A stretch of DNA of 64,000 nucleotides from Paenibacillus glycanilyticus (GCF_023715145.1 NZ_JAMBNP010000002.1:496001-560000); one strand, 5' to 3'; positions 54,555 to 63,323 are shown, counted from the stretch's first letter. Made by a program: numbers and translations. The notes: generated by a model from the sequence alone, not told the origin.

Positions 54555-55733
54555 ATGATTAATTACGCGCCTAGAGCGCTTTATATTCATATCCCGTTTT
54601 GTACGAATAAGTGTCATTATTGCGATTTCACTTCGTATGTATTAAAAGGACAGCCCGTTGACGAGTATCTCGACGCGCTCGAAAGAGAGATGGCCTTAAC
54701 CGTGGCTCAGCTGCCGCCGGAGAGAATCGATACGGTATTCGTAGGCGGAGGCACGCCAACGGTATTGACGCCGCCTCAAATGGAGCGGTTCCTTGCGTCG
54801 GTGAAGAAATATTTTCCGCTTGCGGATGATGTGGAATTTACGATGGAAGCCAATCCCGGCACAACCGATCCGGAGAAGCTGGCCGCGATGTTTGCCGGCG
54901 GCGTGAACCGGATCAGCTTTGGCGTACAGTCGTTTGACAATGGCTTGCTGGAGCGTATCGGACGTATTCATAATGTCGACGATGTATACAAAAGTCTCGA
55001 GAATGCCCGAGCTGCGGGCTTTACGAATCTGTCGATCGATCTGATGTTTGGACTGCCGAAGCAGACGGTGGAGCTGCTCGAGGACAGCGTGAACAAGGCG
55101 CTGGCACTTGATTTGCCTCACTATTCGCTTTATAGCTTAAAGGTTGAGGAGAATACGCTTTTCCACAAGCTGTATCAGCGCGACGAGCTGCCTTTGCCTC
55201 CCGAGGATGAAGAATTTAATATGTATACGCTGCTGATGGACCGGCTGAAGCAGGCAGGATATGCTCATTATGAGATCAGTAACTTTGCCAAGCCGGGCTT
55301 TGAAAGCAGACATAACTCGACGTACTGGCGCAATGAGCCCTATTACGGCCTTGGTGCCGGCGCTCACGGCTATGCGCGCGGTCTGCGTCATGTGAACGTG
55401 AAAGGCGTTCAGCCTTTTATTGATTATACGAAGACGAAGCTGCCGCGTCTGGAGCAGAACGTTGTTCCTGAATACGAAGCCATGGAAGACTTTATGATGG
55501 TAGGACTACGCTTGCTGAAGGGTGTCCGCGCTTCCGATTATGCGGCCCAATTCGAGGGGCGCAAGCTGGAGGATAAATTCGGTCCAATCCTGGAGAAGCT
55601 TCGGAAAGACGGGCTGCTAGAAATGGTTGAGGAAGATGGAGACACCGTCTACAAATTAACCGATAAAGGCGTTCTTTTTGGCAATGATGTTTTTGGTTCG
55701 TTTATCGGTTTAGAGGAAGAAGCGGCTGGCTAA
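54555..55733 (+). CDS. hemW: HemW, radical SAM heme chaperone (coproporphyrinogen dehydrogenase-like)
   Basis: The 392-residue protein has the radical-SAM cluster CTNKCHYC (C-x3-C-x2-C, about 16-23), the SAM motif VFVGGGTPTVL, FTMEANPGT and GVQSFDNGLLERIGR, then the HemW C-terminal domain. The extra cysteine right after the cluster, typical of true HemN, is replaced by D-F (YCDF), which fits HemW, a heme carrier, and not the oxygen-independent coproporphyrinogen oxidase. GAAGGAAGTG precedes ATG 54555. Preceded by the palindrome/terminator leader. Confidence 0.92.
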   Translation: MINYAPRALYIHIPFCTNKCHYCDFTSYVLKGQPVDEYLDALEREMALTVAQLPPERIDTVFVGGGTPTVLTPPQMERFLASVKKYFPLADDVEFTMEANPGTTDPEKLAAMFAGGVNRISFGVQSFDNGLLERIGRIHNVDDVYKSLENARAAGFTNLSIDLMFGLPKQTVELLEDSVNKALALDLPHYSLYSLKVEENTLFHKLYQRDELPLPPEDEEFNMYTLLMDRLKQAGYAHYEISNFAKPGFESRHNSTYWRNEPYYGLGAGAHGYARGLRHVNVKGVQPFIDYTKTKLPRLEQNVVPEYEAMEDFMMVGLRLLKGVRASDYAAQFEGRKLEDKFGPILEKLRKDGLLEMVEEDGDTVYKLTDKGVLFGNDVFGSFIGLEEEAAG

Positions 55734-55751
55734 AATTCGGAAAATTAGTTC

Positions 55752-55780
55752 TTGAGAAAACATACGACATGCTGTATATT
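55752..55780 (+). promoter_or_regulatory. Promoter of the GNAT gene before hrcA
   Basis: TTGAGA (55752-55757) and TATATT (55775-55780) are 17 nt apart, 44 nt before the GTG start. Confidence 0.7.
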
Positions 55781-55823
55781 TATTCAATAGAACTTATTTG
55801 CACCGGGTGGAGGCGATTGCAGC

Positions 55824-56303
55824 GTGGAGGCGACAGAACAGTTAACGGTAGTTTGCAGAAAAGCGGCACCGGAAGATGTGGAAACTTTGTATGAACTCAT
55901 TAAAGGCTATGCAGAACAGGGAATCATGCTGCCCCGCACCCGGGAAACGTTATTGCGCCAGATTGATACGTTTGTCGTAGCGGAGATCGGGGATAAGGTC
56001 GTTGGCTGCGGCTCCTTGCTGAGGCTTGGACAGGATCTCGTGGAGATTCGTTCCCTCGGCATGAACCAGGAATATAGAGGCCTGAAGATTGGAAATAAAT
56101 TGGTAGATTTTCTGGTCGAGCAGGCAAGGGAACAGCAAATTCCAAAGATTATGGCGCTCACGTACGCGGTTAATTTCTTTTTGCGCAACGGTTTTACGGT
56201 GGTGGAAAAAGAGATCTTCCCCGAGAAAGTATGGAAAGACTGCATAAACTGTCCGAAGCAAAACGCATGCGACGAGATCGCCGTATTGAAAATGTTAGGC
56301 TGA
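55824..56303 (+). CDS. GNAT acetyltransferase, short N-acetylglutamate synthase-like (ArgA-type)
   Basis: The 159-residue protein is a single GNAT domain: CRKAAPEDVETLYELIKGYAEQ at the start, LVEIRSLGMNQEYRGLKIGNKLVDFLV (acetyl-CoA loop RGLKIG) and FFLRNGFTVVEKEIFPEKVW. The tail KDCINCPKQNACDEIAVL with Cys-x2-C-x4-C is typical of the ArgA-like single-domain group that acetylates glutamate for arginine synthesis. GTG 55824 follows GGAGG at 55809-55813. It has its own promoter and terminator. Confidence 0.85.
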   Translation: MEATEQLTVVCRKAAPEDVETLYELIKGYAEQGIMLPRTRETLLRQIDTFVVAEIGDKVVGCGSLLRLGQDLVEIRSLGMNQEYRGLKIGNKLVDFLVEQAREQQIPKIMALTYAVNFFLRNGFTVVEKEIFPEKVWKDCINCPKQNACDEIAVLKMLG

Positions 56304-56306
56304 TAA

Positions 56307-56348
56307 AGGCTAGGCGGCTGCCGGGCGGGCTGCCTGGCCTTTTTTTTG
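56307..56348 (+). terminator. Terminator after the GNAT gene
   Basis: GGCTAGGCGGC pairs imperfectly with GCTGCCTGGCC, followed by eight T. Confidence 0.85.
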
Positions 56349-56390
56349 ATTTTTATCGGTGGGATAAAGACCTGAAAATACCGAACCGAC

Positions 56391-56458
56391 TTGACAATGC
56401 TTAAGCTGGTTTGGTATTTTTGTATTAATGATTAGCACTCGGGTCTAATGAGTGCTAA
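56391..56458 (+). promoter_or_regulatory. hrcA promoter with CIRCE operator
   Basis: TTGACA (56391-56396) and TATTTT (56415-56420) form the promoter. The perfect CIRCE element TTAGCACTC-N9-GAGTGCTAA lies at 56432-56458. HrcA binds CIRCE and represses the heat-shock operon until its chaperone partner is titrated by misfolded protein. No second CIRCE was found before grpE, dnaK or dnaJ. Confidence 0.95.
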
Positions 56459-56492
56459 CGAGAAGATCCGATAAACTTTTGGAGGGATGCGA

Positions 56493-57518
56493 ATGTTGAC
56501 TGAACGGCAGAGAATGATACTGAACGCAATTGTAGACGATTATATCCGTTCGGCTGAGCCTGTTGGTTCCAGGAGCATATCGAAGCGCGGCGATGTCGCT
56601 TTCAGTCCTGCAACGATCCGTAATGAAATGGCCGACTTGGAGGAGCTTGGTTTCCTCGAGCAGCCTCATACATCGGCGGGGCGCATTCCATCAACTAAAG
56701 GTTATCGCTATTATGTAGATCATCTCGTAAAGCTTAACGAAATTAATGAAGCAGATCTGAAGCAGGCCCATTCCTTCTTCTCCGAGAAGATGATTCAGAT
56801 GGAGCAGGTTATCCAGCATGCCGCAATGATATTGTCCAATTTGACCAATTATACGTCCATTCTGCTCGGGCCGGAGATGTTCAGCAATTCGCTGAAGCAT
56901 TTTAACCTGGTGCCTTTGGACGAGAAGACGGCTGTTGCGATTATTGTAACGAATACCGGCCATGTGGAGAACCGGACCATCACGATTCCTCCGGGCATCA
57001 ACATGGATGAGATGGAGAAGATCGTAAATATCCTGAATGCGAAGCTGATCGGCATTCCGCTGGTACGTCTGAAGTCGAAGCTGTATGCAGAGGTTGGCCA
57101 GGAGCTGGAGCGTTACGTTGATCATTGTGAAGAGGTGCTTGGTATTCTGGACAGCGCGCTGTCCAGCGATTCGGAGCAGCGGATCTTCCTGAGCGGAACA
57201 ACCAACATGCTCACGCAGCCGGAATTCAAAGACGTTGATAAAGTGAAGACGATATTGGATCTGCTGGATGAAACGCCTGCTGTGATGAAAATGATTTCCG
57301 CCGCACCATCGGGTATACAAGTGCGGATTGGAACAGAAAATGACCATGAAGCAATTGCGAATTGCAGCTTGATTACGGCTACGTACCAGTTAGACGGAAA
57401 ATCGCTCGGAACAATCGGGATTCTTGGACCAACCCGCATGGAATATGGGAAAGTCATTACGCTGCTTGATGTGATATCGAAGGATTTGGCTTTGATGATG
57501 GGGCGCTTTTATAAATAG
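56493..57518 (+). CDS. hrcA: Heat-inducible transcription repressor HrcA
   Basis: The 341-residue protein has the N-terminal winged helix (LTERQRMILNAIVDDYIRSAEPVGSR and FSPATIRNEMADLEELGFLEQPHTSAGRIPS), then the GAF-like and dimerisation domains, ending VISKDLALMMGRFY. It represses its own operon through CIRCE at 56432. I choose ATG 56493, 6 nt after GGAGGG; ATG 56487 directly touches that site. First gene of hrcA-grpE-dnaK-dnaJ. Confidence 0.96.
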   Translation: MLTERQRMILNAIVDDYIRSAEPVGSRSISKRGDVAFSPATIRNEMADLEELGFLEQPHTSAGRIPSTKGYRYYVDHLVKLNEINEADLKQAHSFFSEKMIQMEQVIQHAAMILSNLTNYTSILLGPEMFSNSLKHFNLVPLDEKTAVAIIVTNTGHVENRTITIPPGINMDEMEKIVNILNAKLIGIPLVRLKSKLYAEVGQELERYVDHCEEVLGILDSALSSDSEQRIFLSGTTNMLTQPEFKDVDKVKTILDLLDETPAVMKMISAAPSGIQVRIGTENDHEAIANCSLITATYQLDGKSLGTIGILGPTRMEYGKVITLLDVISKDLALMMGRFYK

Positions 57519-57815
57519 TTTGGGTTGCTGTTGCTCTGTGAGGGGATGGTGCTGTGGGGCGGGCTTGGCGCGTACGAGCGGTATGTTGCCTTCCGTCGCT
57601 GTTGAAAACGGGAATGTGGATTAGGATTCCTCGCGGAATATTCCCGTTTTCAAAGGCGAGCGCTGCGCTCTTCAGGCAACACCCCGCTCTCCCGCGCTTT
57701 GCGCGCACAGCACCGCCCCGTGGGGCAGTGCAAAGGCAAGCGCGAACTATTATTCGCGCTGGAGCGCTTGACAACTGGCGCTGAACCGTCAGTTGGAAAA
57801 GACTGATGTAAATAA
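57519..57815 (+). other. Highly structured non-coding region between hrcA and grpE
   Basis: No gene is seen. A long imperfect palindrome spans 57548-57714: GGTGCTGTG (57548) with CACAGCACC (57706); GAGCGG (57576) with CCGCTC (57684); TGTTGCCT (57584) with AGGCAACA (57674); TTGAAAACGGGAAT (57602-57615) with ATTCCCGTTTTCAA (57640-57653). Further hairpins follow: GCCCCGTGGGGC (57715-57726), GCGCGAA-CTATTA-TTCGCGC (57740-57759) and CAACTG/CAGTTG (57772-57795). It could stall, process or partly terminate the transcript between hrcA and grpE. Confidence 0.8.
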
Positions 57816-57940
57816 GCAATTCTAAGCAGATGCTTACGAAGTAAGAATTGCTTCGCAATTCTAAGTAGATGCTTACGAAGTAAGAATTGCTTCGCAATTC
57901 TAAGTAGATGCTTACGAAGTAAGAATTGCTTCGCAATTCT
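57816..57940 (+). repeat. Three tandem 39-bp hairpin-forming repeats before grpE
   Basis: Copies lie at 57816-57854, 57855-57893 and 57894-57932, with a partial fourth (57933-57940). They differ at one base (AAGCAG against AAGTAG). Each holds two small dyads: CTTAC-GAA-GTAAG, and AAGAATTGC-TTC-GCAATTCTT across the unit border. The last hairpin ends at 57941, only 2 nt before AAGGAGG of grpE. No spacers are present, so this is not CRISPR. No coding potential is evident. Confidence 0.92.
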
Positions 57941-57955
57941 TTTAAGGAGGTGAAT

Positions 57956-58492
57956 ATGGTGAGTAATGACCAACATAACGACACAATCGATGAAGTTATA
58001 GAAGAGCAAACGGAACAGCAGCAAGAAGTTGAAGCACAAGAAGATTCGCGCGTCAACGAGCTTGAAAAGCTGGCTGAAGAGAATCAACAACGATACTTAC
58101 GCGCACAAGCGGACTTCGATAACTTCCGCCGTCGCACGCAAAAGGAAAAGGAAGATCTCGCGCAATATGCATCGATGAAGCTGATCGGACAACTGCTTCC
58201 GGTTGTCGATAACTTCGAGCGTGCTGTTTCCGCTGCTTCCGCGAATCAAGATTTCGATGCTCTTGCCAAAGGCGTAGACATGATTTTCCGTCAGCTGGAA
58301 CAGACTTTGCAGCAAGAAGGTCTGAAAGCAATGGAAGCTGTTGGCGAGCCGTTCAACCCTGAATTCCACCAAGCGATCATGACTGTGGAATCGGATGAGC
58401 ATGAAGAAGGCATCATCGTAGAGGAAGTACAAAAGGGCTATATCCTGAAGGATCGCGTCCTGCGGCCTGCTATGGTTAAAGTAAGCGGCTAA
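57956..58492 (+). CDS. grpE: Nucleotide exchange factor GrpE
   Basis: The 178-residue protein has an acidic N-terminus (about 1-40, rich in Glu and Gln), a long helix (RVNELEKLAEENQQRYLRAQADFDNFRRRTQKEKED) and the C-terminal beta domain with GEPFNPEFHQAIM and VLRPAMVKVSG. It releases ADP from DnaK. ATG 57956 follows AAGGAGG (57944-57950); GTG 57959 is the alternative. The leader holds the 39-bp hairpin repeats. Confidence 0.96.
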   Translation: MVSNDQHNDTIDEVIEEQTEQQQEVEAQEDSRVNELEKLAEENQQRYLRAQADFDNFRRRTQKEKEDLAQYASMKLIGQLLPVVDNFERAVSAASANQDFDALAKGVDMIFRQLEQTLQQEGLKAMEAVGEPFNPEFHQAIMTVESDEHEEGIIVEEVQKGYILKDRVLRPAMVKVSG

Positions 58493-58534
58493 TTATTCCA
58501 TTACATGGAATTTAAAATAAGATTCACACCTTTC

Positions 58535-58583
58535 AAGTTAATGCTTACGAAGTGAAAAATGCTTCACATTTTTCTTTAGGAGG
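58535..58583 (+). promoter_or_regulatory. dnaK leader hairpin related to the grpE repeats
   Basis: ATGCTTACGAAGT (58541-58553) is identical to a 13-mer in each grpE repeat. It is followed by GAAAAATG-CTTCA-CATTTTTC (58554-58574), an eight-bp stem in the same place as the grpE hairpin but with different paired bases on both sides. AGGAGG of dnaK begins 3 nt later (58578). A separate small hairpin, TTCCAT-TAC-ATGGAA, lies at 58496-58510. Confidence 0.75.
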
Positions 58584-58592
58584 AAACTTACG

Positions 58593-60437
58593 ATGAGTAA
58601 AGTTATCGGTATTGACCTTGGTACTACAAACTCTTGCGTTGCGGTAATGGAAGGCGGCGAAGCCGTCGTTATCCCGAATCCGGAAGGCAACCGCACTACG
58701 CCGTCCGTTGTAGGCTTCAAAAAAGACGGAGAGCGTATCGTTGGCGAAACAGCGAAACGCCAAGCGATCACAAATCCTGACCGCACGGTAATGTCGATCA
58801 AACGTCACATGGGTACAAACCATAAAGAAGTAATTGACGGAAAAGAATATACGGCTCAAGAAATTTCGGCTATTATCCTTCAAAAGCTGAAATCCGACGC
58901 TGAAGCATATCTTGGCCAATCCGTAACGCAAGCCGTAATCACGGTTCCTGCTTACTTTAACGACAGCCAGCGCCAAGCAACAAAAGATGCCGGTAAAATC
59001 GCAGGTCTTGAAGTTCTTCGTATCGTGAACGAGCCAACAGCTGCGGCACTGGCATACGGTCTTGAGAAAACGGAAGACCAAACGATCCTCGTTTATGACC
59101 TTGGCGGCGGTACCTTCGACGTCTCGATCCTTGAACTTGGCGACGGCTTCTTCGAAGTAAAAGCAACTAGCGGCGACAACAAGCTGGGCGGCGACGACTT
59201 TGACCAAGTGATCATCGACTACCTCGTAGCTGAATTCAAAAAAGAGCAAGGCGTTGATCTTTCCAAAGATAAAGCGGCTGTTCAACGTTTGAAAGACGCT
59301 GCAGAGAAAGCGAAAAAAGATCTGTCCGGCGTAATGTCGACAACGATTTCCTTGCCGTTTATTACGATGGCTGATGGCGTTCCACAGCATTTGGAGCTTA
59401 ACCTGACTCGCGCGAAATTCGAAGAATTGTCCGCACACCTGGTTGAACGTTCCCTTGCTCCTACGCGTCAAGCCCTGAACGATTCCGGTCTCTCCGTGAG
59501 CCAAATCGATAAAGTCGTTCTTGTTGGCGGTTCGACTCGTATCCCTGCCGTACAAGAAGCGGTTAAGAAATTGATCGGCAAAGAGCCCCACAAAGGCGTT
59601 AACCCGGATGAAGTGGTTGCCCTTGGCGCAGCGGTTCAAGCCGGCGTATTGACTGGCGATGTAAAAGACGTGGTATTGCTTGACGTTACTCCGCTGTCCC
59701 TTGGCATCGAGACTGCAGGCGGCGTCTTCACGAAGATGATTGACCGCAATACAACGATCCCGACTAGCAAATCCCAAGTGTTCTCCACTTACGCGGATAA
59801 CCAACCGGGCGTTGAAATCCACGTTCTGCAAGGCGAGCGTCAAATGGCTGCCGGCAACAAAACGCTGGGCCGCTTTACGCTGAACGATATCCCTCTTGCT
59901 CCGCGCGGCGTACCGCAAATCGAAGTTACTTTCGACATCGATGCGAACGGTATCGTTAACGTTTCGGCGCTGGATAAAGGAACTGGCAAAAGCCAAAAGA
60001 TCACGATCACTTCCTCGGGCGGTCTGAGCGAGGCTGAAATCGAGCAAATGATGAAGGATGCTGAACTGAACGCGGAGGAAGATCGCAAACGCCGCGAGCT
60101 TGTTGAAGCGAAAAACAGCGCAGACCAACTCGTATACTCGGTTGATAAAACGTTGAAGGATCTTGGCGATAAAGTAGACGCTTCCGAGATCGAGAAAGCT
60201 AACGCCGCGAAAGAGAAAGTAACAAGCGCGGTAGCAACGGATGATCTCGAGCAAATTACGAAAGCAACGGAAGAGCTGACCGAAATCGTTCAACAGCTTT
60301 CCGTAAAACTTTATGAGCAGGCTCAAGCGGCTCAGGGCGGTGCTCCTGAAGGTGCGGAAGCAGCTGATGCCGGGGCTCGCGGCAAAGACAATGTCGTTGA
60401 CGCCGACTACGAAGTAGTTGACGAAAACAAGAAATAA
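58593..60437 (+). CDS. dnaK: Molecular chaperone DnaK (Hsp70)
   Basis: The 614-residue protein has the Hsp70 signatures [14 protein letters not shown] (residues 5-18), [14 protein letters not shown] and [17 protein letters not shown]. The substrate domain (about 360-505) and helical lid follow, with an Ala/Gly-rich tail ending in [10 protein letters not shown]. It binds unfolded peptides in an ATP cycle driven by DnaJ and GrpE. AGGAGGAA precedes ATG 58593. Its leader carries a hairpin related to those before grpE. Confidence 0.98.
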   Translation: MSKVIGIDLGTTNSCVAVMEGGEAVVIPNPEGNRTTPSVVGFKKDGERIVGETAKRQAITNPDRTVMSIKRHMGTNHKEVIDGKEYTAQEISAIILQKLKSDAEAYLGQSVTQAVITVPAYFNDSQRQATKDAGKIAGLEVLRIVNEPTAAALAYGLEKTEDQTILVYDLGGGTFDVSILELGDGFFEVKATSGDNKLGGDDFDQVIIDYLVAEFKKEQGVDLSKDKAAVQRLKDAAEKAKKDLSGVMSTTISLPFITMADGVPQHLELNLTRAKFEELSAHLVERSLAPTRQALNDSGLSVSQIDKVVLVGGSTRIPAVQEAVKKLIGKEPHKGVNPDEVVALGAAVQAGVLTGDVKDVVLLDVTPLSLGIETAGGVFTKMIDRNTTIPTSKSQVFSTYADNQPGVEIHVLQGERQMAAGNKTLGRFTLNDIPLAPRGVPQIEVTFDIDANGIVNVSALDKGTGKSQKITITSSGGLSEAEIEQMMKDAELNAEEDRKRRELVEAKNSADQLVYSVDKTLKDLGDKVDASEIEKANAAKEKVTSAVATDDLEQITKATEELTEIVQQLSVKLYEQAQAAQGGAPEGAEAADAGARGKDNVVDADYEVVDENKK

Positions 60438-60458
60438 GACTTAACTTGTAATGGGAGA

Positions 60459-60550
60459 GGTCAAAGACAGGGTCTTCCTGTCTTTGGCCTTCCTGAATTT
60501 TTAATGAAACGGCTCCGCTGCCTTAGGGCGGCGAAGCCGTTTCACCTTGT
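60459..60550 (+). terminator. Two hairpins between dnaK and dnaJ
   Basis: GGTCAAAGACAGG pairs with CCTGTCTTTGGCC (60459-60489), followed by a TTTTT stretch after some bases. GAAACGGCT pairs with AGCCGTTTC (60506-60543) with a CCGC/GCGG inner stem. Neither has a perfect T-tract directly after it, so partial termination or transcript processing is likely, setting DnaJ below DnaK. Confidence 0.6.
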
Positions 60551-60596
60551 CTGTTTAGACTGAATTTGCAGCAAACATGGGTGGAGGTGAGATGAG

Positions 60597-61736
60597 TTGG
60601 CAGATAAACGCGATTATTATGAGGTGCTTGGCGTAGGCAAGAGCGCTTCCGGCGACGAGATTAAGAAGGCCTACCGTCAGATGGCGCGCAAGTACCATCC
60701 TGACGTTAACAAAGAAGCGGACGCGGAAACGAAGTTCAAAGAAGTAAAGGAAGCTTATGATGTCCTGAGCGATGATGGACAACGCGCGAGATACGACCAG
60801 TATGGTCATGTTGATCCGAATCAAGGTATGGGCGGAGCTGGCGGATTCTCCGGAAATGGTGATTTTGGCGGCTTTGGCGATATTTTCGATATGTTCTTCG
60901 GAGGTGGCGGCGGACGCCGTGATCCAAATGCACCGCAGCGAGGCAATGACCTGCAATATTCGATGACGATCGAATTCAAGGAAGCCGTGTTTGGCAAAGA
61001 GACGGAAATTACGATTCCGCGTACGGAATCTTGTGATACTTGTGCAGGCTCCGGTGCTAAACCGGGTACCAAACCGGAAACCTGTTCGGTCTGCCATGGC
61101 TCCGGTCAACAAGAGGTTGTACAAAATACGCCGTTTGGCCGTATGGTCAACCGCCGGGCGTGTTCGCATTGCGGCGGCACAGGCAAAGTGATCAAAGAGA
61201 AATGCGGAACCTGTCATGGCGCGGGCAAAGTGAAAAAGCAGCGTAAAATCAATGTCCGTATCCCAGCTGGCGTGGATGACGGCGCACAAATTCGTCTCTC
61301 CGGCGAAGGAGAAGGCGGCTTGCGCGGAGGTCCTCCGGGCGATCTGTATATCGTGATCCGCGTGAAGGCGCATGACTTCTTCGAGCGCGAGAACGATGAT
61401 ATTTACTGTGAAGTGCCATTGACCTTCGTACAGGCGGCTTTGGGCGATGAGATCGAGATCCCGACCCTGACCGAGAAGGTAAAGCTGAAGATTCCTGCAG
61501 GCACGCAGACGGGCACGTATTTCCGCCTCAAAGGAAAAGGCGTTCCGAAGCTGCGCGGTTACGGGCAAGGCGACCAGCACGTTAAAGTGACGGTCGTAAC
61601 GCCAACCAAGCTGTCGGATGATCAAAAGGATCTGCTTCGCCAGTTTGGCGGCATTGGCGGCGAGTCCCCGGCAGAGAACCATGAGCATCACGAATCGATT
61701 TTCGATAAAATGAAGAAAGCGTTCCGCGGCGAGTAG
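60597..61736 (+). CDS. dnaJ: Chaperone protein DnaJ
   Basis: The 379-residue protein has a J domain (residues 4-68) with HPD in KYHPDVN, a Gly/Phe-rich stretch (about 75-105, with [16 protein letters not shown]), four CxxCxGxG-type zinc motifs ([32 protein letters not shown]) and the C-terminal domains. It brings substrates to DnaK and stimulates its ATPase. The start is TTG 60597, with GGAGGTGAG at 60583-60591. Confidence 0.97.
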   Translation: MADKRDYYEVLGVGKSASGDEIKKAYRQMARKYHPDVNKEADAETKFKEVKEAYDVLSDDGQRARYDQYGHVDPNQGMGGAGGFSGNGDFGGFGDIFDMFFGGGGGRRDPNAPQRGNDLQYSMTIEFKEAVFGKETEITIPRTESCDTCAGSGAKPGTKPETCSVCHGSGQQEVVQNTPFGRMVNRRACSHCGGTGKVIKEKCGTCHGAGKVKKQRKINVRIPAGVDDGAQIRLSGEGEGGLRGGPPGDLYIVIRVKAHDFFERENDDIYCEVPLTFVQAALGDEIEIPTLTEKVKLKIPAGTQTGTYFRLKGKGVPKLRGYGQGDQHVKVTVVTPTKLSDDQKDLLRQFGGIGGESPAENHEHHESIFDKMKKAFRGE

Positions 61737-61755
61737 CCCGGAACGTTTTTTTTTG
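61720..61755 (+). terminator. Terminator of the dnaK operon
   Basis: CGTTCCG (61720-61726) pairs with CGGAACG (61739-61745), followed by nine T. The dnaJ stop codon is in the loop. Confidence 0.92.
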
Positions 61756-61833
61756 CGAGAGCGAATAGTTCGTCTTTCTATGCTACATGCTACTTAAGTA
61801 ATTGACATTATGACCTAAGGAGCTGGAATAGCA

Positions 61834-62004
61834 ATGTCGAATGAGAAAAAAGGCTACATGGAGAAAGTAAACTTTGGCGATTTGCCCGTCGGGAAAAACG
61901 AGGATGTCGAGTTCTCCGAGGAGCTGGCGGACGAGGCAGACAAGCAAGCGTCCCAGCGTGCAGCCGCAGCGGATGCACGGGCTGAGAATGAGCAGGGCTT
62001 CTAA
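61834..62004 (+). CDS. YfhD-family small acidic protein
   Basis: The 56-residue protein starts at ATG 61834 behind TAAGGAGC (61816-61823). It reads MEKVNFGDLPVGKNEDVEFS then EELADEADKQASQRAAAADARAENEQ, a mostly helical acidic protein. The KNEDVEFSEELAD core is that of YfhD, a small protein of spore formers with no known function. Its TAA stop overlaps the ATG of the next gene by one base (TAATG), so the two are translationally coupled. Confidence 0.85.
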   Translation: MSNEKKGYMEKVNFGDLPVGKNEDVEFSEELADEADKQASQRAAAADARAENEQGF

Positions 62005-62216
62005 TGTCTTCGCAAATTGAGATCAGAGCGAATTTCGGGGAGCCCGGTGCTGCTCAGGAGGCGGTTCGCAAGCTTCAGGCGCTACGCGCTTTTGAAGTGA
62101 ACGGATTATTTGAAAGCGGCTTGCTCACGGCTACAATCGATGAAGACGTGGTAGAGCGGGCGGTCCATATGATCGAACAAATCGGCGGAAGCTCGGAGAC
62201 CGGTTCCGTTAACTGA
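62004..62216 (+). CDS. Unknown 70-residue protein coupled to the YfhD-like gene
   Basis: The protein MSSQIEIRANFGEPGAAQEA ... LQALRAFEVNGLFESGLLTATIDEDVVERAVHMIEQIGG has a beta-alpha-beta-beta-alpha pattern of ferredoxin-like type, as in ACT or small regulatory domains, with polar ends. No catalytic residues are apparent. The start codon overlaps the stop codon of the YfhD-like gene. A terminator follows. I do not recognise the family with certainty; similar small domains occur in spore-former stress proteins. Confidence 0.7.
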   Translation: MSSQIEIRANFGEPGAAQEAVRKLQALRAFEVNGLFESGLLTATIDEDVVERAVHMIEQIGGSSETGSVN

Positions 62217-62229
62217 CCGAAAAGGATCG

Positions 62230-62258
62230 GCGGCAAACTTTTGTTTGCCGCTTTTTTG
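62230..62258 (+). terminator. Terminator before prmA
   Basis: GCGGCAAAC (62230-62238) pairs perfectly with GTTTGCCGC (62243-62251), followed by six T. Confidence 0.93.
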
Positions 62259-62284
62259 TGCATAAATGATGAATAGTGTACAAT
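62256..62284 (+). promoter_or_regulatory. Probable promoter of prmA
   Basis: TTGTGC (62256-62261), directly after the terminator, and TACAAT (62279-62284) are 17 nt apart. Confidence 0.6.
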
Positions 62285-62321
62285 AGATGGTAGTTTTCAC
62301 TTTTGGAGGGTTATAGTACAT

Positions 62322-63323
62322 ATGAAATGGCATGAAATTACGATCTCGACAACGGAGCAAGCGATCGAGATGATCTCGAACTTTCTGCATGAAATGGATG
62401 CGGGCGGCGTATCCATTGAAGAATCGGGCACTTTGAACAAAGAACGGGATACATCGCTCGGACAATGGTACGAGACGCCGCTTAATGATATTCCGGAAGG
62501 CCAGGCGGTTATTCAAGGCTATTTCACGGAAAGCGTAGACATGAAAGACCTGAAGGCGAAGCTTGTGCCGCGCATTGAAGAGCTGAAGGAGTTTGGCATT
62601 GATCCCGGCAGCTATGAAATCACGTTCAGGCTTGTAGACGAAGAGGACTGGGCGACTGCCTGGAAGCAATATTTCAAGCCAATCAGGGTATCGGAGAAGC
62701 TGACGATCAAGCCGACATGGGAAGAATACGAGCCGGCGGTTGGCGAGAATATTATTGAGCTTGATCCTGGTATGGCATTTGGTACGGGCACGCATCCAAC
62801 AACGGCGCTTTGCCTGCAAACGCTGGAATCGGTTATTACGGGCGATGAGGAAGTAATTGACGTTGGCACGGGTTCCGGGATTCTGGCGATTGGCGCTATG
62901 AAGCTTGGCGCTCGCCGGGTACTGGCATTGGATCTTGATCCGGTGGCGGTATCGAGCGCAACGGAGAATGTGAGACTGAACGGTCTGCAGGATGATGTGG
63001 AAGTACTGGAAAGCGATCTGCTTGGCGTGCTTGGCGGCAAGGTTGTTCATGCCGCTAACGAGCGGGATGCGCTCACAACGTCGGTTACGCTGCCGGTTGA
63101 CCTGGTAGTAGCGAACATTTTGGCAGAGATTATTTTGCTCTTTATTGATGACGTGTTCGCGGCCCTGAAGCCGAATGGCATTTATATTGCCTCTGGTATT
63201 TACAAGAACAAAGAAACCGATGTGGAGGAAGGTTTGATCCGCTCGGGCTTTGTAATCGTTGATAAACGCCGCGACGAGGACTGGATTGCATTCGTGGCGA
63301 GAAAGCCGCAGGTGAATGAATGA
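62322..63323 (+). CDS. prmA: Ribosomal protein L11 methyltransferase
   Basis: The 333-residue protein has an N-terminal L11-recognition domain (to about 100), then the SAM methyltransferase domain with ELDPGMAFGTGTHPTTAL, VIDVGTGSGILAIGAMKLGA (motif I), LALDLDPVAV and DLVVANILAEII (motif IV, N-I-L). It trimethylates L11. There is an insertion of about 15 residues (VVHAANERDALTTS) between motif III and IV compared with shorter PrmA. GGAGG precedes ATG 62322. Position after dnaJ agrees with B. subtilis. Confidence 0.95.
   Translation: MKWHEITISTTEQAIEMISNFLHEMDAGGVSIEESGTLNKERDTSLGQWYETPLNDIPEGQAVIQGYFTESVDMKDLKAKLVPRIEELKEFGIDPGSYEITFRLVDEEDWATAWKQYFKPIRVSEKLTIKPTWEEYEPAVGENIIELDPGMAFGTGTHPTTALCLQTLESVITGDEEVIDVGTGSGILAIGAMKLGARRVLALDLDPVAVSSATENVRLNGLQDDVEVLESDLLGVLGGKVVHAANERDALTTSVTLPVDLVVANILAEIILLFIDDVFAALKPNGIYIASGIYKNKETDVEEGLIRSGFVIVDKRRDEDWIAFVARKPQVNE

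Noticed and set aside
57816..57940. CRISPR array
   Set aside because: The 39-bp units are directly adjacent without variable spacers and no cas genes are near.
58545..60326. 593-residue open frame on the strand opposite dnaK
   Set aside because: Long antisense frames opposite dnaK are a known by-product of its codon bias. It has no ribosome binding site and reads as a mirror of the DnaK codons.
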